64,000 nucleotides of DNA from VAZQ01 sp963821505 (GTDB lineage Bacteria > Pseudomonadota > Alphaproteobacteria > Rhizobiales > Xanthobacteraceae). This document shows, in pieces, positions 26,646-36,018 of the stretch. The position numbers and the translations under genes were made by a program. Each line of letters begins with the position of its first letter. The first letter of the stretch is position 1. The notes beneath the pieces were generated by a model. It worked only from the letters and a program-made list of their open reading frames with translations. It did not search any database and was not told where the DNA came from. The DNA lies in NCBI GenBank assembly GCA_963821505.1, contig CAWGEH010000008.1, positions 124,001 through 188,000 of the forward strand, given 5' to 3'.

Positions 26646-27407
26646 ATGCCCAAAGCCGTCGTGCCCGCCGTCGCCGTTGACCAGCTGGTGAAGGTCTACA
26701 AGACCACCCGCGCGGTCGACGGGATTTCATTCGCGCTCGAGCAAGGCTCCATCACCGGCCTGCTCGGCGGCAACGGTGCCGGCAAGACCACCACCATCGC
26801 CATGATCATGGGCCTGGTGATGCCGACCTCCGGCACGGTGAAGGTGCTCGGCGCCGAAATGCCGCGCCAGCGCTATCAGGTGCTGCACGAGATGAATTTC
26901 GAGAGTCCGTATGTCGACATGCCGCATCGGCTGACCGTGCGGCAAAACCTCAAAGTGTTCGGACTGCTTTACGCGGTGGCCGATCTGCAAGCTCGGATCG
27001 CCTCGCTCGCGGAGGAGCTCGACCTCGTGGAATTTCTCGACCGGCAGACCGGCAAGCTTTCGGCCGGACAGAAGACCCGGGTCGCGCTGGCAAAGGCCCT
27101 GATCAATTCCCCGCGGGTGCTCCTGCTCGACGAGCCGACCGCCTCGCTCGACCCCGACACCGCCGACTGGGTGCGCAGCCACCTCGAGCGCTTTCGCAAG
27201 CAACGCGGCGCAACCGTGCTGCTCGCCTCCCACAACATGGCCGAGGTCGAGCGCCTGTGCGAACGCGTCATCATCATGAAGCGAGGTCGCATCGAGGACG
27301 ACGATACCCCGCAGCGCCTTCTCGTCCGCTATGGCCGCGAGACGCTCGAAGAGGTGTTTCTCGACGTCGCGCGCGGGCGCGGCGAAGCGCGCGAGGCCGC
27401 GCAATGA
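26646..27407 (+). CDS. ABC-2 type transporter ATP-binding protein
   Basis: A 253-residue ATPase. Walker A is GGNGAGKTTT, the signature is LSAGQKTRVAL (SAGQK, a variant of SGGQ common in the NodI/YhaQ-like group), Walker B is VLLLDEPTASLD, and the switch His is in LLASHNMAEVERL. The C-terminus RYGRETLEEVFLDVARG is typical of exporter ATPases paired with ABC-2 membrane subunits. The partner permease is 214 bp downstream, separated by hairpin repeats. The substrate is unknown; candidates include polysaccharides, heme-related compounds or drugs. Confidence 0.9.
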   Translation: MPKAVVPAVAVDQLVKVYKTTRAVDGISFALEQGSITGLLGGNGAGKTTTIAMIMGLVMPTSGTVKVLGAEMPRQRYQVLHEMNFESPYVDMPHRLTVRQNLKVFGLLYAVADLQARIASLAEELDLVEFLDRQTGKLSAGQKTRVALAKALINSPRVLLLDEPTASLDPDTADWVRSHLERFRKQRGATVLLASHNMAEVERLCERVIIMKRGRIEDDDTPQRLLVRYGRETLEEVFLDVARGRGEAREAAQ

Positions 27408-27462
27408 TGATGACCGGGACCTTCAATCCGGTGGACCGACGCTGCCGCGCGTTCGGTGCGCT

Positions 27463-27568
27463 CCCTCCCCCGCTTGCGGGGGAGGGTTGGGGAGGGGGCA
27501 AGTGCGCATTCATCATCTGGCGCGCGCCCATGCCCCCACCCTGTCCCTCCCCCGCAAGCGGGGGAGGG
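27463..27568. repeat. Pair of GC-rich hairpins between ABC-2 genes
   Basis: CCCTCCCCCGC pairs with GCGGGGGAGGG at 27463-27473 / 27476-27486, and again at 27545-27555 / 27558-27568. The pair belongs to the same interspersed repeat type as 16524-16653. It lies inside an operon, between the ATPase and permease genes, so it might modulate relative expression. Confidence 0.75.
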
Positions 27569-27621
27569 GACGCTGGAGCCGATCGGCTGGTGCTTCCGTC
27601 GGTACTCGCGCAGGTGCCGGC

Positions 27622-28443
27622 ATGAGCGCGCATTCCAGCAGCGCGATCACGCTTGCGCCGCACCGCGTCGGGGCGATGGTCCTGCGCTACCTGTACCTCT
27701 TGCGCTCATCCTGGACGCGGCTTGTGGAGCTCATCTATTGGCCGGCGGTGCAGCTCTTCGTGTGGGGATTTTTGCAGTTCTACATCGCCCAGAATTCGGG
27801 TTTTTTCGCCCGCGCCAGCGGCGTGTTCATCGCCGCCGTGCTGATGTGGGACGTGCTGTTTCGCGGACAGCTCGGTTTTTCCGTGTCGTTTCTCGAGGAG
27901 ATGTGGTCGCGCAACTTGAGCAATCTGATGATCAGCCCGCTGCGCCCGATCGAATTCGTTTGCGCGCTCATGACCATGAGCCTGATCCGGCTGGCCATCG
28001 GGATGGTGCCGGTCACCTTCCTCGCCATCGCCTTCTTCGGCTTCAACGTTTACGGCCTCGGCCTCGCGCTGGCGGCGTTCTTCTTGAATCTCATTCTCAC
28101 CAGCTGGGCGGTCGGCATCGTGGTCTCGGGCGTGCTGTTGCGCAACGGCATGGGGGCGGAGTCGCTCGCCTGGACGTTGATGTTCGTGCTCATGCCGCTC
28201 ACCTGCGTCTATTATCCCGTCAGCGTGCTGCCGGACTGGTTGCAGGTGCTCGCCTGGACCCTGCCGCCCACCTACGTTTTCGAGGGCATGCGAGCGCTCA
28301 TCATGGAGCACGTGTTCCGGGCCGACCTGATGGTCGAAGCGTTCGCGCTCAACGCGCTCTATTTCGCCGTCGCCGTTGTCGCTTTCCTGCAGCTGCTCAA
28401 GAGCGCGCGGCGCGTCGGCTCGCTGCTGCAGGCCGGCGAATAA
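27622..28443 (+). CDS. ABC-2 type transporter permease
   Basis: A 273-residue membrane protein with about six helices. Early VLRYLYLLRSSWTRLVELIY, central FLEEMWSRNLSNLMISPLRP and late MFVLMPLTCVYYPVSVLPDW are typical of ABC-2 export permeases such as NodJ-like proteins. The ATG at 27622 follows the hairpin repeats. The frame is open further upstream but without membrane or family character. It works as a pair with the upstream ATPase. Confidence 0.88.
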   Translation: MSAHSSSAITLAPHRVGAMVLRYLYLLRSSWTRLVELIYWPAVQLFVWGFLQFYIAQNSGFFARASGVFIAAVLMWDVLFRGQLGFSVSFLEEMWSRNLSNLMISPLRPIEFVCALMTMSLIRLAIGMVPVTFLAIAFFGFNVYGLGLALAAFFLNLILTSWAVGIVVSGVLLRNGMGAESLAWTLMFVLMPLTCVYYPVSVLPDWLQVLAWTLPPTYVFEGMRALIMEHVFRADLMVEAFALNALYFAVAVVAFLQLLKSARRVGSLLQAGE

Positions 28444-28636
28444 GGGCGCACCTGCGCGGCGGTTTGATCATGGCAGCTTTGCTGCGGCGCGAAAGCTACA
28501 GCCGGCCGCAAATCGTTATGTCCGTTGGACTGGCGAGATGACAAACGAGGGCGCTTATGTTGACTATATGTCAGAAACGCGACAGGATGCTGCAGCGCAG
28601 CAAAAGCTGTTGCAGCCAAAGCTAAAGGCCGGGGCC

Positions 28637-30049
28637 ATGGCGATTGGAGAATTCGGCGGCGCGCCGGCCGCAGCGGGCGCCAACGGCCCGATGTATGCGG
28701 CGCCGGCCTACTGGCTCTATGAAATGAGCCAGGCGGCCCTCAATCCCTCCCGCGCCCTCGCCGATGCCGCACGGCTGTTCTACAAGAATCCCGCCAATCC
28801 GCTGTCCTATACCGCCTTCGGCAAGACCATGGCTGCGAGCCTGGAATTGTTCGAGCGCTCGACGCGGCGATATGGCAAGCCGGAGTGGAATATCGATGCC
28901 GCCATGGTCGGCGGCACGCGCGTCCCGGTGCACATCTCCGTGCTTTGGGAGCGACCGTTCTGTCGGCTTCTGCATTTCGAGCGTGCCTTCGAGCACGCGC
29001 CACGCCGGCCGCAGCCGCGCCTCCTCATCGTCGCGCCGATGTCGGGGCATTACCCGACCCTGCTGCGCGGCACGGTCGAGGGCTTCCTCCCCAATCACGA
29101 CGTCTACATCACCGAGTGGGCCGATGCACGGATGGTGCCGGTGTCGGAGGGCGCCTTCGATCTCGACGATTACATCGACTACCTGATCTCGATCCTGCAT
29201 CTGCTCGGCGGCGACACGCATGTCATCGCGGTGTGCCAGCCTTCGGTCCCGGTCCTCGCCGCGGTCGCGCGCATGGAGGCCGATGACGACCCGCATGTCC
29301 CCCATTCCATGGTGCTGATGGGCGGCCCGATCGATACCCGGGTGAATCCGACGGTGGTGAACGTCCTCGCGGAGCGACGTGGCATCGACTGGTTCCGCCG
29401 CAACGTCATCACCAAGGTGCCGTTTCCCAATCCGGGTTTCCTGCGCGACGTCTATCCGGGCTTCCTGCAGCTGCACGGATTCATGAGCATGAATCTCGAT
29501 CGGCACATCGAAGCGCACCGCAATCTGTTCCTCCATCTCGTGCAAGGGGACGGCGATTCCGCCCAGAAGCACCGCGAGTTCTACGACGAATATCTCGCCG
29601 TCATGGATCTCGCGGCCGAGTTCTATCTGCAAACCGTCGAGACCGTGTTCGTACGGCATGCCTTGCCCAAGGGCGAGATGGCCCATCGCGGCCTGCGCGT
29701 TGATCCTGCCACGATCCGCCGCGTCGCCTTGCTCACGGTCGAGGGTGAGAACGACGATATTTCGGGCGTCGGTCAAACCGAGGCGGCGCATCAGCTGTGC
29801 ATCAACATCCCCGCTGATCGCAAAGCCCACTGGCTGCAGCCGGCGGTGGGACACTACGGCGTATTCAATGGTTCGCGTTTCCGCGCCGAGATCGTGCCCC
29901 GCATCTCGGATTTCGTGCTCTCGAACGATGCCGCCAGTCCGCGCAACACCAGCCGGCGGTCGACCAAGCATAAGGTCAGCGCGAGCGTGGCGAGCGCGGG
30001 GCCCGCGCATGCTGCGACGACCGCGCCGGTCAAGGTGGCGACGGAATAG
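28637..30049 (+). CDS. phaZ: Intracellular polyhydroxyalkanoate depolymerase
   Basis: A 470-residue enzyme that mobilises stored poly-3-hydroxybutyrate granules in the cytoplasm. The lipase-box-like nucleophile motif is AVCQPSVPVLAAV, with a Cys or Ser nucleophile. Family blocks are MYAAPAYWLYEMSQAALNPS, DVYITEWADARMVP, VEGENDDISGVGQTEAAHQL and the histidine in VGHYGVFNG. The ATG at 28637 begins the AIGEFGGAP N-terminus expected for rhizobial PhaZ; an in-frame ATG at 28538 would add 33 residues. The C-terminus has a Ser/Thr/Ala-rich tail of about 35 residues beyond the usual end. Confidence 0.9.
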   Translation: MAIGEFGGAPAAAGANGPMYAAPAYWLYEMSQAALNPSRALADAARLFYKNPANPLSYTAFGKTMAASLELFERSTRRYGKPEWNIDAAMVGGTRVPVHISVLWERPFCRLLHFERAFEHAPRRPQPRLLIVAPMSGHYPTLLRGTVEGFLPNHDVYITEWADARMVPVSEGAFDLDDYIDYLISILHLLGGDTHVIAVCQPSVPVLAAVARMEADDDPHVPHSMVLMGGPIDTRVNPTVVNVLAERRGIDWFRRNVITKVPFPNPGFLRDVYPGFLQLHGFMSMNLDRHIEAHRNLFLHLVQGDGDSAQKHREFYDEYLAVMDLAAEFYLQTVETVFVRHALPKGEMAHRGLRVDPATIRRVALLTVEGENDDISGVGQTEAAHQLCINIPADRKAHWLQPAVGHYGVFNGSRFRAEIVPRISDFVLSNDAASPRNTSRRSTKHKVSASVASAGPAHAATTAPVKVATE

Positions 30050-30443
30050 GGCTCCCACAGCGGCCTCCCCCCAGCGCCGTGTCGCACGGCCGCGCACCCG
30101 CCTGCACGGCTGCACATGGCTTCGAGCCGCATCCCGTCGAGGTTTTCACGTGATTCGCCATCCCGGCTTTCCGCGTCACTGAAGTTAAGCCATTGATCTT
30201 ACAGTCGATCTGCCGCCCGTGCCGGGGCTGGAAAACGGTGACGCGCGCTCCCTCGCGGCGCCGAGCCGCCGACAAAGTTATGAAGCTGGATTCGAGCCTT
30301 GCTCGGCCCAATATCTGGTAGTTCGGACTGGCAGCGACCCCGGCCCCTTGGGGAAGAGCCTTTATTTCTCGGCGGTCATGCTGCAGGCTCTTGCCATTAT
30401 GGCAGTATTTCGCCCGGGGTTGCTTCAGGGTGGATTTGCGTCC

Positions 30444-31220
30444 ATGTCGCTGCGCGCATTGCTCTATCGGCGACCGAGCGAGCCGTCGGTCGTTCAGGTC
30501 GTTTTCGACAAGTCGATCTACCTTGTGCGCCTGCGCCGTCACCGCCAGGCGCGGCGCTACACTTTGCGTATCGACGCCGCATCGCGCGAGGTTGTTCTCA
30601 CCATGCCGCCGCGCGGCAGCGTGCGGGAAGCGAAAGAGTTCGCGCAGAAGCACGGCGGCTGGATCGCGGCGCGGCTCAAGCGCCTGCCGAAGGCGGCGCC
30701 GTTCGCGCACGGCGTCGAGGTGCCGCTGCGCGGCGAGCCGCATCGCATCGCGCATCGCCGCGGCGAGCGCGGCACGGTGTGGATGGAGATTGACGAGTAC
30801 GGCGGCCGGTTGCTTTGCGTTGCGGGCGAGCCGCCGCATGTCGACCGCCGCATCAGCGACTTCCTCAAGCGCGAGGCGCAGCGCGATCTCGAGGCGGCGA
30901 GCCGGCGCTACGCCGCCAAGCTCGGCGTTTCCTTCAAGCGCATCTGCGTGCGCGACCAGTCGAGCCGCTGGGGCTCGTGCTCGAATACCGGCGTATTGTC
31001 GTTCTCCTGGCGGCTTATTCTCGCGCCCTCCTATGTGCTCGACTACCTCGCCGCGCACGAGGTTTGCCATCTCATGGAACTCAACCACTCGCTGCGATTC
31101 TGGCGGCTGGTGAAGCGGCTCTATCCCGACGTCGAACGCGCCAAGGTATGGCTCGATGCCAATGGCACCGACCTGCACCGTTACGGCCTCGCCGCCCGCC
31201 GCCGCGCGGGCGACATCTGA
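30444..31220 (+). CDS. YgjP-like M48 (DUF45) metal-dependent hydrolase
   Basis: A 258-residue cytoplasmic protein. The zinc-binding motif is AAHEVCHLMELNHS (HExxH), followed by a third ligand region in SLRFWRLVKRLYPD. The preceding VRDQSSRWGSCSNTGVLSFS segment is the hallmark of this family. The N-terminal third is a small beta domain. The ATG at 30444 starts MSLRALLYRR. The physiological role is unknown; relatives are often linked to restriction modules or protein quality control, but none are adjacent here. Confidence 0.87.
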   Translation: MSLRALLYRRPSEPSVVQVVFDKSIYLVRLRRHRQARRYTLRIDAASREVVLTMPPRGSVREAKEFAQKHGGWIAARLKRLPKAAPFAHGVEVPLRGEPHRIAHRRGERGTVWMEIDEYGGRLLCVAGEPPHVDRRISDFLKREAQRDLEAASRRYAAKLGVSFKRICVRDQSSRWGSCSNTGVLSFSWRLILAPSYVLDYLAAHEVCHLMELNHSLRFWRLVKRLYPDVERAKVWLDANGTDLHRYGLAARRRAGDI

Positions 31221-31255
31221 CCCGAATTCTCGGCTCGCTGAGCGTTGCTGCCACC

Positions 31256-31356
31256 AGAGCGAAATCGCCTCACATTGAGTCGCGATTTCGCTCTAAGCAT
31301 TTGTTTGGTCGCATGATCTAATCCGAAAAGTCTGCAACTTTTCGGGATCATGCTCT
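31256..31356. repeat. Two hairpins downstream of the DUF45 gene
   Basis: The first hairpin has 13-bp arms at 31256-31268 and 31282-31294. The second (about 31311-31356) pairs GCATGAT...CCGAAAAGT with ACTTTTCGG...ATCATGC and ends TGCTCTAG, recalling the end of dispersed repeat A. Both lie in the 238-bp gap before the efflux gene and could stop read-through. Confidence 0.6.
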
Positions 31357-31458
31357 AGCCCCGGACGGCCCGGCCGCGCCATCGGCCCGCGCGCGGCACA
31401 GAGCCCGCATTCCGCGCGGAGCGTAGGATTCTCCGCCGCCGTGCCCTAACAAGGCGCG

Positions 31459-32646
31459 ATGCTGCGTCCCGACACTTTGGCGCTGACCGCATTGCTGGCG
31501 CTGCTGACCGCGGTCGGCCCCATGTCGGTCGACTTCTATCTGCCGTCGCTGCCGCAGATCGCCCGGGTGTTCGGCGCATCGGTGCCGCAGGTGCAGCTGA
31601 CCCTGTCGGGCTACCTGCTGTGCTTCGCCGTCGGCCAAATCGTGTACGGGCCGATTTCCGATCATGTCGGCCGCAAGCCGGTTCTGCTCGCCGCGCTCTC
31701 GCTCTACGTCGCGGTCTCTCTGGGCTGCGTGTTTGCAACCTCGATCGAGATGCTGATCGCGCTGCGCTGCCTGCAGGCGCTGGGCGTTGCCGGCGCGCCG
31801 GTGCTGGCGCGCGCCATCGTTCGCGATCTCTATCACGGCGTCCGCGCCGGCCGCGAGCTTGCCCGCATGGGCTCGATCACGGCGCTGGCGCCGGTGGTGG
31901 CGCCCTCGCTCGGCGGCGTCCTGCAGGCGACGTTCGGCTGGCGGGCGAGCTTCCTCGGGATGGCCGTACTCGGCTTCTGCGCGATCCTGCTGGTAAGGCA
32001 TCTCCTGCCGGAGACGATGAAGCGTCGGGCGCAGGAGCCGATGTCGTTGCGCTCGATCGTCGCGGCCTATGGTGCATTCATCCGTCATCGCACTTATTGC
32101 ATCTATCTTTCGATCGTCGCCGCCTCGTATGGCGGGCTGTTCGCCTGGATTTCCGGTTCGTCCTTCGTTTTGCAGGATCTCTATGGTCTGTCGCCGCTCG
32201 TCTTCGGCGTCGTGTTCGCGGCCGCCACGCTGGGATACGGCGCGGGCACGCTGATGGCGGCGAGGCTGGTCAACCGGATCGGGATCGACCGAACCATCGT
32301 GTGCGGAGGCGGCGCGCTCGCCGCCGGCGGGCTCGCGATGGTCGCCGCTGCGGCGATTGGCGCGGCGTCGCCGATCGCCTTGGCGCTGCCGATGGCGATC
32401 TATCTCTGCGGGCTTGGCCTCGCCATGCCGCTGGCGATGGCGGGAGCGCTCACGCCGTTTCCCGACCGCGCCGGCGCCGCCTCCTCGCTGCTCGGCTTTT
32501 TGCAGCAAGCCGCCGCGTCCGCGGTCGGCATCGTGGTGGGGCAAACGCTCGGGGCGAGCGCGCTGGCGCTGGCGGTGATCATCGCGACCATGGGCTCGCT
32601 GGCGCTGGCGCTCGCGCTGATCAAACGGTCAATGCCCGCCGTGTAG
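31459..32646 (+). CDS. Bcr/CflA-family multidrug efflux MFS transporter
   Basis: A 395-residue, 12-helix drug/proton antiporter. The N-terminus VGPMSVDFYLPSLPQIAR is diagnostic for the Bcr/CflA subgroup. The motif-A loop is GPISDHVGRKPVLL, and motif-C-like VLARAIVRDLYHG is in helix 5. The C-terminal half has LGYGAGTLMAARLVNRIG. Relatives export bicyclomycin, chloramphenicol, sulfonamides or cysteine. It appears to be a single-gene unit. Confidence 0.9.
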   Translation: MLRPDTLALTALLALLTAVGPMSVDFYLPSLPQIARVFGASVPQVQLTLSGYLLCFAVGQIVYGPISDHVGRKPVLLAALSLYVAVSLGCVFATSIEMLIALRCLQALGVAGAPVLARAIVRDLYHGVRAGRELARMGSITALAPVVAPSLGGVLQATFGWRASFLGMAVLGFCAILLVRHLLPETMKRRAQEPMSLRSIVAAYGAFIRHRTYCIYLSIVAASYGGLFAWISGSSFVLQDLYGLSPLVFGVVFAAATLGYGAGTLMAARLVNRIGIDRTIVCGGGALAAGGLAMVAAAAIGAASPIALALPMAIYLCGLGLAMPLAMAGALTPFPDRAGAASSLLGFLQQAAASAVGIVVGQTLGASALALAVIIATMGSLALALALIKRSMPAV

Positions 32647-32739
32647 CAATTCGTTGCGCGCGGTGGATGCGTGCTGATACTCGCAGCCGACGTGATCGAT
32701 GTCGACTGGCAGGCGCCACTGGCGACACCTCGCGCGGCG

Positions 32740-34236
32740 TCAATCCGCGATCTCCTGCCGCCGCCGGCGCACGGCCGGCACCACCATGATCACCAGGATC
32801 AGCACGGTCGCGATGATGAAGGCGAGGCTGAGCGGCCGCGTCACGAACACGGACGGGTCGCCCCCCGACATCAGCATGGAGCGCCGCAGGTTCTCCTCCA
32901 TCATCGGCCCGAGCACGTATCCCAGCAGCATCGGGGCCGGCGGGAATCCGAGCTTCATGCAGAGGAAGCCGAAGATGCTGAACAGCGCGGTGAGATAGAT
33001 CTCGAACGACGAATTGTTGACGCTATAGATGCCGATGGCGGAGAACGCCATGATGGCGGGGAAGAGCAGCCGATAGGGCACCTGCAGGAGCTTCACCCAG
33101 AGCCCGATCATGGGCAGGTTGAGCACCACCAGCATCAGATTTCCGATCCACATGCTGGCGATCAGCCCCCAGAACAGGTCCGGCCGCTGGGTCATGACTT
33201 CCGGGCCCGGCTGAATACCCTGGATGGTCAGGGCGCCGAGCATCAACGCCATCACCCCGCTCGCAGGCAAACCCAGCGTGAGCATGGGGATGAATTTGCA
33301 CTGGGCGTCCGCGTTGTTGGCGGATTCGGGCCCGGCCACGCCCTCGATCGCGCCCCGGCCGAAGCGGGAAGGGTCGGCGGCGAGCTTCTTTTCCAGCATG
33401 TAGGACGCGAACGAGGCGATCGCCGGGCCGGTGCCGGGCAATACCCCGAAGAACGAGCCGATCCCGGTGCCGCGCAGAATCGGCCCGATCGAGCGTTTCA
33501 AATCCTCCTTGGAAGGGAACAGGTTCGTCACCTCCGCGGTGAAGACGCGCCGCTCCTCCTTGTCGCCGAGATTGGCGATGATCTCGCCGATCGCGAACAC
33601 GCCGACCGCGACCACGATGAAGCCGATGCCGTCGGAAAGCTCGGTGATGCCGAAGCTGAATCGCTGCACGCCGGTATTGACGTCACTGCCGACGATGCCG
33701 AGGAGCAGCCCCACGACCACCATGGCAAGCGATTTCACCATGTCGCCCTGGGCGAGCACCGCGGCGGCGACGAGACCCATCAGCATCAGCGAGAAATATT
33801 CCGGCGAGCCGAACTTGAGCGCGATCTCGGCGAGCGGCGGACCGAAGAGTGCGATCAGCAGCGTCCCCACGGTGCCGGCGAAGAAGGAACCGATGGCCGC
33901 GATCGCGAGCGCCGGTCCGGCGCGGCCCTGTCGCGCCATCTGGTAGCCGTCGATGCAGGTGACGACCGCCGAGGTTTCGCCGGGCAGGTTCACCAGGATG
34001 GCGGTGGTCGAGCCGCCATATTGAGCGCCGTAATAGATGCCGGCCAGCATGATGAGCGCGCCGACCGGCGAGACGCCGTAGGTGATCGGCATGAGAATGG
34101 CGATCGTGCCGAGCGGCCCGATGCCCGGCAGCACCCCGATGAGGGTCCCCACCGTCACGCCGATGAGGCAATAGAACAGGTTCTGCAGCGAAAGCGCGAC
34201 GGTGAATCCGAAGATCAGGTTGCCGAAGAGATCCAT
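32740..34236 (-). CDS. tctA: Tripartite tricarboxylate transporter large permease TctA
   Basis: A 498-residue inner-membrane protein with about 12 helices. Family blocks are GVLPGIGPLGTIAILMPITY, GIYYGAQYGGSTTAILVNLP, GSFFAGTVGTLL, GVLPGTGPAIASFASYMLEK and GALTIQGIQPGP; the two GxLPGxGP segments are the internal repeats of TctA. It starts 7 bp after tctB, so the two are co-translated. With TctB and a TctC receptor it imports a carboxylate-type solute driven by the ion gradient. Confidence 0.94.
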   Translation of the reverse strand: MDLFGNLIFGFTVALSLQNLFYCLIGVTVGTLIGVLPGIGPLGTIAILMPITYGVSPVGALIMLAGIYYGAQYGGSTTAILVNLPGETSAVVTCIDGYQMARQGRAGPALAIAAIGSFFAGTVGTLLIALFGPPLAEIALKFGSPEYFSLMLMGLVAAAVLAQGDMVKSLAMVVVGLLLGIVGSDVNTGVQRFSFGITELSDGIGFIVVAVGVFAIGEIIANLGDKEERRVFTAEVTNLFPSKEDLKRSIGPILRGTGIGSFFGVLPGTGPAIASFASYMLEKKLAADPSRFGRGAIEGVAGPESANNADAQCKFIPMLTLGLPASGVMALMLGALTIQGIQPGPEVMTQRPDLFWGLIASMWIGNLMLVVLNLPMIGLWVKLLQVPYRLLFPAIMAFSAIGIYSVNNSSFEIYLTALFSIFGFLCMKLGFPPAPMLLGYVLGPMMEENLRRSMLMSGGDPSVFVTRPLSLAFIIATVLILVIMVVPAVRRRRQEIAD

Positions 34237-34243
34237 GACGGCT

Positions 34244-34696
34244 TCAGTCGAAGCCCGTGATCAGCGGGTAGGGCAGGCCCAGCGCCCACACAAAGACGGC
34301 GACCGACACCGCGGTCAGCCCGACCGAAAACAACAGGATCTCCACGAACCTGAATTCGCTGCTGGCGGTCGCCGCGCCGAAGATGAGCACCAGCATCGCC
34401 GGCACGAAACCGCCGTGTTCCATCAGCACGCCGAACAGCACGAGCGAGAGCGGCAAGATGATGAGCGCCCGCAGCGACCAGGAGCCGGCGATCCTTTCGC
34501 TGCGGCGCAAGCCGGCCGCCAGGATGACGAGGCCGAACACGATCAGGAGGGCGCCGAGAACGACTGGGAAATAGCCGGGCCCCATGCGCAGCGCGGTGCC
34601 GAACGGGTAGTTGCGGGCTATGAGCATCGCCGCTGCACCGATGCCGATGAGCATCAGGCCGGCCCAGAGGTCCTTGTTGCGAAGCTCGAGGTTCAT
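34244..34696 (-). CDS. tctB: Tripartite tricarboxylate transporter small permease TctB
   Basis: A 150-residue membrane protein with four hydrophobic helices, the normal TctB size and layout. It begins NLELRNKDLWAGLMLIGIGA and continues YPFGTALRMGPGYFP, the conserved TctB loop. The ATG at 34696 has GGAG upstream and is preferred to an in-frame start six codons earlier. It lies between the damaged tctC and tctA on the same strand. Confidence 0.9.
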   Translation of the reverse strand: MNLELRNKDLWAGLMLIGIGAAAMLIARNYPFGTALRMGPGYFPVVLGALLIVFGLVILAAGLRRSERIAGSWSLRALIILPLSLVLFGVLMEHGGFVPAMLVLIFGAATASSEFRFVEILLFSVGLTAVSVAVFVWALGLPYPLITGFD

Positions 34697-34921
34697 CAGC
34701 AGCTCCGTGCCCAATGGTCGATCCGACTCACGCCATCACGGCTGTCATGCCCGCGCATCCGATCCCGGATTACCCGACATCGGGTCCTTGAATACGCAAG
34801 TTGGCATTCGGTATCCGCCGCTGTCGAGCTGAGGCGCCGCGGTGCGACATGGCGGTGTGTGCGGGATGCCCGCGGCGGCGGGCGCGATGACGGCAGGGGA
34901 GAACGCGTCCAGCTCAGTCGG

Positions 34922-35894
34922 CTACTCCGCCTTGATGCCACCCTCTTTCACCACCCGCTCCCATTTCTTGGTTTCCTTCTCAATGAAGGTTGCGAATTCG
35001 GCCGAGCTCATCTGCACGACCTGCGCCCCCTCGGTGGCGAAATGCTTCCTCACCTCATCGGAGTTCTTGCACCGCCGTGATGTCCTTGTGCAGCTTTTCG
35101 ACGATGTCGGGAGGCGTACCCGCCGGCGCCACGACGCCCCACCAGTTGACCGCCTCGTATCCCGGCACGCCCGCCTCCGCGATGGTGGGCACGTCCGGCA
35201 GGACCGGGCTGCGGGTCGATCCGCCGGTTCCGAGCGCGCGCAACTTGCCGGATCGGATGTGCGGCGTGGTCTGCACCAGCGAGCTGAACATCACCTTGGT
35301 GTGCCCGCCGATCACGTCGATCATCGCCGGGCCGCCGCCCTTGAACGGCACATGCAGGATGTTGACGCCGGCCATGAGCTTGAACAGCTCGCCGCCGAGG
35401 TGCTGGAAGCTGCCGATGCCGGCCGAGGCATATTGCAACTGGCCGGGCTTGTCCTTGGCCGCCGCCAGCAACTCCTTGACCGAATGCACCGGAAGTTCGG
35501 GATTGACGACCAGCACGTTCGGGCCGGAAGCAAGAATGGCGATCGGCGTGAACGCCTTGATGGGATCGTAAGGGAGCTTGTAGAGCCAGGGATTGACCGC
35601 GTGCGCGAGCGAGATGATCAGAAGCGTATAGCCGTCATGCGGGGCGTTGGCGGCGACCTCGGTCCCGACCACGCCGCCGGCGCCGGCCCCGCGGTTGTCC
35701 ACCACCACCTGCTTGCCGAGACGGTCGCTCAGGTGGGTGGCGATCAGGCGGCCGACCACGTCGTTGCTGCCGCCGGGCGGAAACGGGATGATGAGCCGCA
35801 CCGGCTTGCTCGGATAGTCTTGAGCGGCCACCGCCGTCGTGAGCGCGAGCAACAGGGCGGCGGCCTTGAGCAGCGTGGCGTGCAATTTCGGCAT
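34922..35894 (-). pseudogene. tctC: TctC-family receptor of the TctCBA system, one-base frameshift near its end
   Basis: The first 275 or so residues are intact: a signal peptide ending AVAAQDYP, VRLIIPFPPGGSNDVVGRL, VVDNRGAGAGGVVGTEVAAN, VPFKGGGPAMIDVIGG and LPDVPTIAEAGVPGYE. After DITAVQ the frame stops at 35055. Dropping one base near 35066 restores NSDEVRKHFATEGAQVV and a further 40 residues, ending KEGGIKAE at 34922. The repaired protein is 323 residues, normal for TctC. The start has GGAGG upstream. The gene follows an aldolase gene and precedes tctB and tctA. Either this is an assembly error or the transporter has just lost its receptor. Confidence 0.88.
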
Positions 35895-36018
35895 GCGTTA
35901 CGTCCTCCCGCGAGCTTGTTCTATGCGACCGCCGGCTTGAACGCGGTCATCGATCGGGCACCCGCCGAAGCAGGTCGTCCCTCGCCGTCAAGATACACGG
36001 TCCGGGCCACATCTTGCA

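Noticed and set aside
25199..26680. A 493-codon open frame antisense to actS
   Set aside because: Low-complexity Arg/Gly/Gln-rich shadow of a well-supported kinase gene.
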